Of a DNA stretch of 10,616 nt, positions 5,563-10,616 are shown piece by piece. Source of the stretch: an uncultured Ardenticatenia bacterium (lineage in GTDB: Bacteria; Chloroflexota; Anaerolineae; Promineifilales; Promineifilaceae); assembly GCA_937858165.1 (NCBI GenBank), contig CALLZA010000013.1, forward strand, positions 1 to 10,616, written 5' to 3'. The translations under genes and the position numbers were made by a program. Each line of letters starts with the position of its first letter. Position 1 is the first letter of the stretch. The notes beneath the pieces are model-generated. The model was given only the letters and a program-made list of their open reading frames with translations, did no database searches and had not been told where the DNA came from.

Positions 5563-6546
5563 ATGCGTTACGTTGACAATAGCGACATTCACGACCCGCG
5601 CCTCAACCTGGCCTTTGAAGAGTACCTGCTGCGTCATTTGGACAGCGACGAGCCATTGCTCCTGTTCTACGTCAACGAGCCGGCGGTCATCATCGGCCGC
5701 AATCAGAACACCCTGGAGGAGATCGACCCTGACTACGTCAACGCCCACGGCATCCACGTCGTGCGGCGGCTGTCGGGCGGCGGCGCGGTCTACCACGATC
5801 TGGGCAACCTCAACTTCAGCTTCGTCACCAATGGCAAGGCGCACCTCAACGACTTCGCCCGCTTCACCGGACCGGTGGTAGCCGCGCTGCGCTCGCTGGG
5901 CGTGCCGGCGGAGTTGAGCGGCCGGAGCGACATCTTCGTCGAAGGGCGCAAGATCTCCGGCAACGCCCAGTACGCCACGCCGCAGCGCATGTTCAGCCAC
6001 GGCACGCTCCTGTTCGACACCGACCTGGGTGAGATGTTGCGGGCCATCAACCCGCGGCGGGTGCAGATCGAGTCGAAGGCCGTCCACTCGGTGCGCAGCG
6101 CCGTGGCCAACATCCGCGAGCTGCTGCCGCGCGAGATGACGCTGGCCGACCTGCGCACGGCGCTGTTGCGGGCCATCTTCGGCGGCGACGCCATCCCCAC
6201 GCTTAACCTGACGGGGGCGGACTGGCTGGCCATCGAGGAGATCGCCGAGCGGCGCTATCGGCTGTGGAGTTGGAACTACGGCCGCTCGCCCCAATTCAAC
6301 GTCCAGAAGAGCGCCCGCTTCCCGGCCGGTAAGGTCGATGCGCGTATCGACGTCGAAGAAGGGCGTGTGCGGGCCATCCGCCTCTTCGGCGACTTCAGCG
6401 GCCAACGCGACGTGGCCGACTTGGAGGCCCACCTCGTCGGCGTGCCCTACGATCGCGAGCGCCTGACCGCCGCCCTGGCCGATGTGGCGCTGGACGACTA
6501 CTTCGGGGCGATGGATGTGGGGACGTTTATTGATTTGCTCTATTGA
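5563..6546 (+). CDS. lplA: Lipoate-protein ligase A
   Basis: 327 residues, near the usual 330-340. The enzyme activates lipoate (or octanoate) with ATP and transfers it to a lysine of E2 subunits or GcvH in the cytoplasm. Visible marks: NLAFEEYLL (residues 15-23), AVIIGRNQN, the signature RRLSGGGAVYHDLGN (68-82), GRSDIFVEGRKISGNAQ with the active-site lysine Lys130, and FSHGTLLFDTDL. A C-terminal accessory domain (about 240-327) is present, as in LplA from E. coli, so the protein needs no separate LplB. The ATG at 5563 has an AGGA 8 bases upstream (5551-5554); an in-frame ATG at 5554 would add three residues. It lies downstream of the hydrolase, probably in one transcript. No E2 or GcvH gene is in view. 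Confidence 0.95.
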   Translation: MRYVDNSDIHDPRLNLAFEEYLLRHLDSDEPLLLFYVNEPAVIIGRNQNTLEEIDPDYVNAHGIHVVRRLSGGGAVYHDLGNLNFSFVTNGKAHLNDFARFTGPVVAALRSLGVPAELSGRSDIFVEGRKISGNAQYATPQRMFSHGTLLFDTDLGEMLRAINPRRVQIESKAVHSVRSAVANIRELLPREMTLADLRTALLRAIFGGDAIPTLNLTGADWLAIEEIAERRYRLWSWNYGRSPQFNVQKSARFPAGKVDARIDVEEGRVRAIRLFGDFSGQRDVADLEAHLVGVPYDRERLTAALADVALDDYFGAMDVGTFIDLLY

Positions 6547-6550
6547 GAAG

Positions 6551-6609
6551 CGCAGGGGAGCAGGGGAGCGGGGGAGAGGGCGCAACCCCTCGCCCTGTGG
6601 GAGAGGGTT
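6551..6609. repeat. G-rich tandem octamers and imperfect hairpin
   Basis: Three tandem 8-mers of the form GC(A/G)GGGGA run from 6552 to 6575. An imperfect hairpin follows, with AACCC near 6584 pairing with GGGTT at 6605-6609. The stretch fills the gap between lplA and the ComEA-like gene. There is no T-tract, so termination is doubtful. The four or more G-runs on the plus strand could form a G-quadruplex. Confidence 0.5.
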
Positions 6610-6628
6610 CTAACTTGTGGAGAGAGCC

Positions 6629-7279
6629 ATGAAACTCAACGGCACGCTGATCATCGGCCTCATTGTCGTCGCTGTCCTCCTGCTTGGCGCGGGCTATGCG
6701 CTGGCTAACGTCCGCGGCGCGGCCGAGCCGGCAGGCATCGAGATCATCCCGCCCGCGCCGACGGCCACCGCCGCGCCGCCGCCGACCCCCCTGCCCACGG
6801 CCACATCCGGCCCGCTGCGCGTCTACGTCAGCGGCGCGGTGGTCAACCCGGCCGTCTACACGCTGCCGCCGGGAAGCATCATTGACGACGCCGTGCGCGC
6901 CGCGGGCGGGCTGAGCAGCGACGCCGACCCGGTGGCTGTCAATCTGGCCGGGTCACTGGTCGATGGGATGCAGATCTACGTGCCAACGCTGGCCGAGGGC
7001 GCGGCCACACCGCCGCCCATCAGCGCCCCGGCGGCCACGGCCGATCCCGGCGCGAGCCGCATGGGGGGCGTGACGACGGCCGGGCTGATCGACATCAACC
7101 TGGCGACACAGGCCGATCTGGAGATGCTGCCCGGCATCGGCCCGACGACGGCCGCCAACATTATCGCCCACCGCGAGGCCAACGGGCCGTTCGCGACGAT
7201 CGAGGCGATCATGGACGTGCCGGGGATCGGCGAGGGGAAGTTCGCGGCGATGAAGGACCTGATCACTGTGGGTCAATAA
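6629..7279 (+). CDS. comEA: ComEA-like membrane-anchored SLBB / helix-hairpin-helix DNA-binding protein
   Basis: 216 residues. One N-terminal membrane segment (about 7-27), a Pro/Thr/Ala linker (38-60), an SLBB domain (62-120: PLRVYVSGAVVNPAVYTL, then DGMQIYVP), a second flexible linker, and a C-terminal helix-hairpin-helix pair (153-214: DINLATQADLEMLPGIGP, then FATIEAIMDVPGIGEGKF). This is the domain order of ComEA, the outside-facing DNA receptor in transformation; the HhH region binds double-stranded DNA. Many bacteria carry such a gene outside a competence operon, and comEC is not adjacent, so transformation is not proven. GGAG (6619-6622) 6 bases before the ATG at 6629 decides the start; an in-frame GTG at 6617 is less likely. 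It ends inside the palindrome shared with the next, convergent gene. Confidence 0.88.
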   Translation: MKLNGTLIIGLIVVAVLLLGAGYALANVRGAAEPAGIEIIPPAPTATAAPPPTPLPTATSGPLRVYVSGAVVNPAVYTLPPGSIIDDAVRAAGGLSSDADPVAVNLAGSLVDGMQIYVPTLAEGAATPPPISAPAATADPGASRMGGVTTAGLIDINLATQADLEMLPGIGPTTAANIIAHREANGPFATIEAIMDVPGIGEGKFAAMKDLITVGQ

Positions 7280-7369
7280 GAGCCTCACGCAAAGATCGCA
7301 GAGGACGCAAAGATCGCAAAGGAAGATCTCTTCTTTGCGTCCTTTGCGTTCTTTGCGTGAGGTCTTATT
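7275..7369. terminator. Palindrome spanning both stop codons of convergent genes
   Basis: The left arm begins AATAAGA (7275) and continues CCTCACGCAAAGA; the right arm mirrors it, ending TCTTATT (7369). The arms pair over nearly 40 bases with a few mismatches and one bulge. The TAA of the ComEA gene (7277-7279) and the TAA of the nucleotidyltransferase (7367-7365) are mirror positions of the same repeat. Its position suggests a bidirectional terminator. CTTTGCGT-like units recur three times in the right arm. Confidence 0.7.
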
Positions 7370-7982
7370 CTCTTTCCCTGCGGCCGAGGTAGATGAGCGA
7401 TTCGAGGTCGGGCCGGTCGGCGGGGCTGTAGCGGTCGATGGCGTCGCGGACGGCCTCGAGGGCCTCGTCGTCGGCCCAGCCCAGCATCGTCGCCACGTCA
7501 GCGATGTCACGCGCCCGGCCGGCGGCCAACTTCATCAGCACCAGGTAAGGCAGGCCCAGGACGGGGAAGCCGGCCGGATCATGGCTCGGCGCGGCCAGCG
7601 CTTCCTCAAGCCACAGTGTGTCACCCAGGAGAACATCGATCTCCGGTTCGCCCGCCCGAGCGAAGGCCGCGCCGGGGATGCCCAGTTCGGCCACGCGCTC
7701 GTAGCCGGCGGCGACCAGTTGCGCAGCCACGTGCGCTTCGTCGGCCGCCCGCACCAGAATATCGAGGTCCTGCGTGGTCCGCTCCGGCATGTAGGCCCGC
7801 GCGGCCACCGCGCCGACGGCCACCCAGTCGATATCGCGCAGAATCTCGCGCAGGTCGGGGAATTGCTGCATGGCCGTCCTCCGGTGCATGAATGGGGCGC
7901 TGCTGCCCGTGCCGCGGCCCGCGCGGGCCAGGGCTATGTCGATAATAAGCCGGCGTCCGTCTGGCGGCGCTTGCTGTGTCAT
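7365..7982 (-). CDS. Nucleotidyltransferase (AbiEii/MenA-like superfamily)
   Basis: 205 residues from the ATG at 7982, or 168 from the ATG at 7871. The core reads VAVGAVAARAYMPERTTQDLDILV: a G-(x)n-R-T-x-D-x-D pattern with Asp72 and Asp74 as metal ligands, then EIDVLLG (Asp116) as the third carboxylate, and YLVLMKLAAGRARDIADV, a conserved K...R..D..D helix of the family. Members include AbiEii/MenA-type toxins that modify tRNA or other targets, and also uncharacterised enzymes. No antitoxin gene is recognisable beside it, so a toxin role is uncertain. The two starts have opposite support: 7982 has TATAAT 7 bases upstream (leaderless), while 7871 has a perfect GGAGG (7882-7878) 6 bases upstream. 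The residues between them look unconserved, so 7871 may be the main start. Confidence 0.75.
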   Translation of the reverse strand: MTQQAPPDGRRLIIDIALARAGRGTGSSAPFMHRRTAMQQFPDLREILRDIDWVAVGAVAARAYMPERTTQDLDILVRAADEAHVAAQLVAAGYERVAELGIPGAAFARAGEPEIDVLLGDTLWLEEALAAPSHDPAGFPVLGLPYLVLMKLAAGRARDIADVATMLGWADDEALEAVRDAIDRYSPADRPDLESLIYLGRRERE

Positions 7983-7989
7983 GGCAACG

Positions 7990-8017
7990 ATTATAGCCGG
8001 CGTCGTTCAGCCGTCAC
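7990..8017 (-). promoter_or_regulatory. Candidate promoter for the nucleotidyltransferase gene
   Basis: On the minus strand, GTGACG (8017-8012, 4 of 6), a 16-base spacer and TATAAT (7995-7990, 6 of 6). The ATG at 7982 follows after 7 bases. The -35 box overlaps the last codons of the upstream SRPBCC gene, which suggests the nucleotidyltransferase can be expressed on its own. Confidence 0.5.
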
Positions 8018-8585
8018 CGGCCAGATGATCGGCCAGCCGCCCCAACGCCTCCGCCCAGTACGCCTTCATCGCTTCGGCCGCCGCCGCGTCGGGCAGCTTG
8101 GTGTGCTGCACTGTGACCGTCGTCCGGTCGCCCTTGTCGGCCAGGGTCACCTCGACCACCGTGGCGCCGGCCCCGGCGGCGTCGGCCCACGTCAGGCGCA
8201 GTGACCTGGGCGGCGTGGCCTTGCGGACGGTGAACGCCGCGTCGGGTAGCCAGCGGACGCGCGCCGCATCGTCGACCCACGCCTCGTAGACGGCGGCGAT
8301 GGGCGCGGCCAGGGTGCGGCTGCGGCTGATCTGATAGCCATCAACCATCTCGTGCTTGGCGCGCAGGCCGCGGCTCTGCTCATAGCCGACGGTCAACTGC
8401 TGCTGCCACCAACTGGATACGTCGTGATGGGCCTGCAAGTGGGCCACAAGCTGCTTGTGATTCATCTCGCGCCCGCCGGCAGCGTCGAGCAGGGCCAGCC
8501 ACTCCGCCCACGACTTGCCGGTCGCGCGCAGCACGGCCTCGTCCGACGTGCCGGTTAGCGTTGCCGGGTCCTGGTCTGCGCTCAT
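8007..8585 (-). CDS. DUF4287 - SRPBCC (AHSA1-like) fusion protein
   Basis: 192 residues. Residues 14-75 match DUF4287: ATGKSWAEWLALLDAAG, MNHKQLVAHL, SSWWQQQLTVGYEQSRGLR. Residues 82-188 are a START-like SRPBCC domain of the AHSA1 type (ISRSRTLAAPIAAVYEAWVD..., RWLPDA, LRLTW, TTVTVQHTKLPD, then a long C-terminal helix with YWAEALGRLADHL). SRPBCC folds hold a hydrophobic ligand or a protein partner; no function is established for this fusion. A GGAGG-type Shine-Dalgarno stands just before the ATG at 8585, so the start is secure. It lies upstream of, and in the same direction as, the nucleotidyltransferase, and is divergent from the PrsW gene. Confidence 0.85.
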   Translation of the reverse strand: MSADQDPATLTGTSDEAVLRATGKSWAEWLALLDAAGGREMNHKQLVAHLQAHHDVSSWWQQQLTVGYEQSRGLRAKHEMVDGYQISRSRTLAAPIAAVYEAWVDDAARVRWLPDAAFTVRKATPPRSLRLTWADAAGAGATVVEVTLADKGDRTTVTVQHTKLPDAAAAEAMKAYWAEALGRLADHLAGDG

Positions 8586-8619
8586 CGTCGTTCCTCCGGG
8601 ATACTAATAGAAAAACCAT

Positions 8620-8675
8620 CCACAGAGCTCACAGATTACGCAGATTTCTCAGAAGTAAAACTGTGTCATCTGTGG
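8620..8675. repeat. Second copy of the ACAGATTACGCAG repeat, imperfect hairpin
   Basis: Bases 8631-8653 match 2779-2801 at 22 of 23 positions. The segment can pair with 8661-8675 (CTGTGTCATCTGTGG) imperfectly. Unlike the copy at 2775-2869, this one stands between divergent genes, upstream of both starts, so it is not placed as a terminator. It ends 17 bases before the candidate -10 of the PrsW unit. Confidence 0.65.
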
Positions 8676-8692
8676 CTGCTTTCTCTATAAGG

Positions 8693-8698
8693 TATAAT
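8693..8698 (+). promoter_or_regulatory. Candidate -10 box (TATAAT) upstream of prsW
   Basis: A consensus TATAAT lies 8 bases before the ATG at 8707 and 22 bases before the ATG at 8721. The expected -35 position (CTGTGG, 8670-8675) is poor and falls in the repeat, so the promoter may be weak or activator-dependent. Confidence 0.45.
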
Positions 8699-8706
8699 CA
8701 CCATCC

Positions 8707-8751
8707 ATGACTATTGTAACATGCAGGGCGACCGGTGGGGCAGGGGCGTGA
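8707..8751 (+). CDS. Possible 14-codon leaderless upstream ORF
   Basis: An ATG 8 bases after a TATAAT opens a 14-residue frame (MTIVTCRATGGAGA) that stops at TGA 8749-8751. The stop overlaps an in-frame GTG (8748-8750) of the PrsW gene as GTGA, the usual form of translational coupling. A purine-rich GGGGCAGGGG stands before that GTG. Very short frames arise by chance, so this is tentative. Confidence 0.25.
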   Translation: MTIVTCRATGGAGA

Positions 8752-9725
8752 CGGCCGGCAATGTACTGCTTCTGTCGCTGCTGGCCGCGGCCGTGCCGGT
8801 GGCGCTCTATGTGGGGTTGATCTACTGGGTTGACCGCTACGAGAAGGAGCCGTGGTGGCTGCTGTCGGCGGCTTTCCTGTGGGGGGCCGTGCCGGCGGCA
8901 CTGCTGGCGCTGCTGTTCAACACGGTGCTCAGCCTGCCGTTCTACCTGCTGCTCGATAGCGGCCCGGCCGACCTCGTGTCCGGTGGTCTCATCGCGCCGA
9001 TTATCGAGGAGACGGCCAAGGCGCTCATTCTGTTCCTCATCCTCTTCCTCTGGCGGCACGAGTTGGATAGCCCGCTGGACGGCCTCATCTATGGGGCGAT
9101 GGTCGGGATGGGCTTTGCCATGGTCGAGAACGTGCTCTACTACGTCGCGGCGTTCGAGGACGGCGGCCAGGCGGTATGGAACGGCACCGTCATCATGCGC
9201 GGCATCGTCTTCGGCCTTAGCCACGCGCTGTATACGTCGCTGACGGGTCTGGGCATCGCCGCCGCCCGTCTCAGCCCCAGCCGCCCGGTGCGCTATCTGG
9301 CTCCGCTGCTGGGGCTGGCGCTGGCCATCACCCTGCACGCGCTGCACAACGTCACCATGTTCACCAATACGGCGCTGGGCCTGCTGGCCGGGTTGACGTT
9401 CGACTGGGGTGGCGTGGCGCTGACGGCCCTGCTCATCGCGCTCATCCTCTATCAGGAGCGGCAGTGGATGAAACGCTATCTGGCCGATGAGGTGGCGCGG
9501 GGGACGCTGACGGCCGACGAGTACGAACTGGTGCGCTCGGCCGCCGGGCGCAACCGGCGGCGGCTGGGGCTGCTGCTGCGCGAGGGGCCGGACGCCTGGC
9601 GGCGCAGCGGACGGCGCTACCGTGAGTGCAGCGAGCTGGCCTACTACAAGCGCCACCACGCCATCTTTGGCGACGAACGCAGTCTGGCGGCGGCTGAGCG
9701 GCTGCGGGCGTCCTTGCGGGCTTAG
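8721..9725 (+). CDS. PrsW-family intramembrane metalloprotease
   Basis: 334 residues. The family motifs appear in order: YWVDRYEKEPWWLL (35-48), IIEETAKAL with Glu96-Glu97 and Lys100 (EExxK), GMGFAMVENVLYY with Glu136-Asn137, GLSHALYT with His168, and LHALHN with His206. These Glu and His residues are the presumed zinc and catalytic set of the CPBP/PrsW group, set in about eight membrane segments (15-245). A soluble, basic C-terminal tail of about 90 residues (245-334) is presumably cytoplasmic. In Bacillus PrsW cleaves an anti-sigma factor; no anti-sigma or sigma gene is nearby, so the target here is unknown. The ATG at 8721 lacks a Shine-Dalgarno; the GTG at 8748, overlapping the short upstream frame, is a real alternative. 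Confidence 0.9.
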   Translation: MQGDRWGRGVTAGNVLLLSLLAAAVPVALYVGLIYWVDRYEKEPWWLLSAAFLWGAVPAALLALLFNTVLSLPFYLLLDSGPADLVSGGLIAPIIEETAKALILFLILFLWRHELDSPLDGLIYGAMVGMGFAMVENVLYYVAAFEDGGQAVWNGTVIMRGIVFGLSHALYTSLTGLGIAAARLSPSRPVRYLAPLLGLALAITLHALHNVTMFTNTALGLLAGLTFDWGGVALTALLIALILYQERQWMKRYLADEVARGTLTADEYELVRSAAGRNRRRLGLLLREGPDAWRRSGRRYRECSELAYYKRHHAIFGDERSLAAAERLRASLRA

Positions 9726-9731
9726 TAAGTC

Positions 9732-9767
9732 AGTGGGTCAGTGTTCAGTTTGACCTACTGACCCACT
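9732..9767. terminator. 11-bp perfect inverted repeat between convergent genes
   Basis: AGTGGGTCAGT (9732-9742) and its exact complement (9757-9767) surround a 14-base loop. It begins 7 bases after the PrsW stop. The right arm codes the last residues of the DinB-family protein, and its TAG (9757-9755) lies at the arm's inner edge. A bidirectional terminator is the natural reading, without a T-tract. Confidence 0.6.
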
Positions 9768-10243
9768 ATCCCCGAAATCTGCCCCCCATGCACCCGGTCG
9801 TGCTGCACGGCCAGATAGACCAGTTCGTGCAGCGACGTGGGGCCGAAGAAGGTGTGCTGCCCCTGGCGATCCCACACGTCCAGCGGCAGGGGGGCCAGCC
9901 GGGCAAGCGTTTCGGCGCGGGCGGTGACGAACGCGGCGGCGGCGGCGCGGCCGTCCTGTGCCCGGTAGTTGCGTGTCACGGCCCATTCGTCGGCATCGAC
10001 GCCGGGCAGGAAGGCGCTGTCATCCTCCAGCAGCGCAATGAAGCGCGCCTGATGCACTTCCCGCTCCACGTCGCGCAGGTGGCAGGCGATCTCCGTCAGC
10101 GACCACTCGCCCGCCGCCGGCTGGCGTGACCAGTCGGCCGTTGTGTCGGCCAGCAGCCGGGCGACGCGCTCGCCGAAGGCGGCCAGTTCGGCCAGCAAGT
10201 CGCCCACCGGCGGTGGGTTGAGCAGGGTGCGCGCGGGCAGCAT
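9755..10243 (-). CDS. DinB family protein
   Basis: 162 residues, the normal size for the DinB/YfiT-like four-helix-bundle family of metal-binding proteins. Three likely metal-binding histidines are in place: His55 in LTEIACHLRDVEREVHQAR, and His148 and His152 in LAVQHDRVHGGQI. EWSLTEIACHLRDVE is a typical family opening. Relatives act as thiol-dependent S-transferases or are uncharacterised; nothing here points to a substrate. The gene starts 6 bases after the stop of the partial gene upstream, so the two probably form an operon. No Shine-Dalgarno precedes the ATG at 10243. The C-terminal residues IVGQ lie in the terminator-like palindrome. Confidence 0.88.
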   Translation of the reverse strand: MLPARTLLNPPPVGDLLAELAAFGERVARLLADTTADWSRQPAAGEWSLTEIACHLRDVEREVHQARFIALLEDDSAFLPGVDADEWAVTRNYRAQDGRAAAAAFVTARAETLARLAPLPLDVWDRQGQHTFFGPTSLHELVYLAVQHDRVHGGQISGIVGQ

Positions 10244-10249
10244 GGCGGG

Positions 10250-10384
10250 TCAGGTCGCGCGGCCGAGGCGCTCCAGCCAGCCGCCGGTGACCAGTTCGGC
10301 CAGAACGTCCAGCGATCCCTGGCCATTGAGCAGGGCCGGATCGGGCGGCGGGGCGTCGACCGGCGCGATCCAGTAGGTGTAGAG
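10250..10384 (-). CDS. C-terminal fragment of an unidentified protein
   Basis: The insert's right edge holds the last 44 codons of a minus-strand gene, reading LYTYWIAPVDAPPPDPALL, then NGQGSLDVLAELVTGGW and LERLGRAT, with a TGA at 10252-10250. Codon choice (G or C at most third positions) and the tight 6-base spacing to the DinB start support a real gene over the other frames. I do not recognise the family. Its 5' part is lost at the adapter. Confidence 0.55.
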   Translation of the reverse strand, partial: LYTYWIAPVDAPPPDPALLNGQGSLDVLAELVTGGWLERLGRAT

Positions 10385-10385
10385 G

Positions 10386-10455
10386 CTGTCTCTTATACAC
10401 CTCTGACGCTGCCGACGAGCCATCTAGTGTAGATCTCGGTGGTCGCCGTATCATT
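10386..10455 (-). other. Illumina Nextera / i5 index / P5 adapter (reverse complement)
   Basis: The transposon mosaic end (10386-10404, with one C for A at 10401), the Nextera read-1 stem (10405-10418), an 8-base index (10419-10426, GCCATCTA, one base from the complement of N501 as I recall it), and P5 (10427-10455). Genomic sequence ends at 10385. Confidence 0.98.
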
Positions 10456-10616
10456 AAAACAAAAAACCCCCCCCCCCCCACCCCCCACCCCCCCCCCCAA
10501 CACCCACCCCCCCCCCCCCACTCCACACACGGTCAAACACACACAGCATCAGGCAACTGCAACACAGATTCTCACACACATCAACAAAGCCCCACACGTA
10601 CCATACAACAACGCAC
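10456..10616. other. A-rich, poly-C and noise tail
   Basis: An A-rich stretch (10456-10466) directly follows the end of P5, as in Illumina reads that run past the adapter. Long C-runs interrupted by A follow to about 10520, then an AC-rich stretch to the end. None of this resembles the insert and no gene is supported. Confidence 0.9.

Noticed and set aside
5434..6585. 383-codon minus-strand open frame across lplA
   Set aside because: It is the antisense of a well-identified lipoate ligase and has no family features of its own.
6629..7279. A competence operon
   Set aside because: Only a ComEA-like gene is present; no comEC, comF or pilin gene is adjacent.
7335..8204. 289-codon plus-strand open frame over the nucleotidyltransferase and SRPBCC genes
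   Set aside because: It runs antisense through two identified genes and their intergenic gap, so it cannot be a genuine third gene without other support.
7365..8585. A two-gene toxin-antitoxin pair (nucleotidyltransferase plus SRPBCC protein)
   Set aside because: The DUF4287-SRPBCC protein resembles no known antitoxin, and the nucleotidyltransferase appears to have its own promoter.
8685..9659. 324-codon minus-strand open frame rich in Gln, Arg and Pro
   Set aside because: It is antisense to the PrsW gene; its composition is that of complemented membrane-protein codons.
10467..10520. Poly-C repeats as a telomere-like or slippage-prone biological tract
   Set aside because: They lie outside the P5 adapter and therefore are not genomic.
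10020..10526. 168-codon minus-strand frame ending in the right-hand insert
   Set aside because: Its first part is adapter and poly-C, and the rest is a shadow frame of the DinB gene and its upstream neighbour.

Overview
The window is an assembled contig whose two ends are not genomic DNA. Bases 148-213 are a complete Illumina P7/i7/Nextera transposon adapter. Bases 10386-10455 are the matching Nextera/i5/P5 adapter in reverse complement. Outside them lie a T-run and noise (1-147) and an A-rich, poly-C and noise tail (10456-10616). Only 214-10385 (about 10.2 kb) should be treated as biological.

The insert is GC-rich bacterial DNA. Proline/threonine-rich linkers in secreted proteins, intergenic gaps filled with long inverted repeats, a ComEA-type SLBB plus helix-hairpin-helix protein and a DUF4287-SRPBCC protein together suggest Chloroflexota (Anaerolineae/Caldilineae-like). 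This placement is an inference from style, not a marker-gene result.

Layout: (1) 214-448 (-), 5' end of a THUMP-like class I methyltransferase, cut by the adapter; (2) 603-1427 (-), a PD-(D/E)XK (RecB/Cas4-like) nuclease; (3) 1626-2765 (+), an M23 (LytM) lipoprotein, divergent from the nuclease; (4) 2877-3968 (-), a saccharopine-dehydrogenase-like oxidoreductase, convergent with M23; (5) 4062-5549 and 5563-6546 (+), a membrane-fused alpha/beta hydrolase and lipoate-protein ligase A, closely spaced; (6) 6629-7279 (+), a ComEA-like protein; (7) 7365-7982 and 8007-8585 (-), a nucleotidyltransferase and a DUF4287-SRPBCC protein; (8) 8721-9725 (+), a PrsW-family intramembrane protease; (9) 9755-10243 and 10250-10384 (-), a DinB-family protein and the 3' end of an unknown gene.

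The genes are mostly housekeeping or cell-envelope functions and do not form a recognisable single system. The more interesting layer is non-coding. Nearly every gap between transcription units holds an inverted repeat, of several unrelated families. At convergent pairs these sit on or beside the stop codons, as bidirectional terminators would. Several genes have a -10-like hexamer 7-8 nt before an ATG, which suggests leaderless transcripts, and one of these ATGs opens a 14-codon ORF that overlaps a possible PrsW start as GTGA. I saw no tRNA, rRNA, CRISPR array, transposase or integrase.
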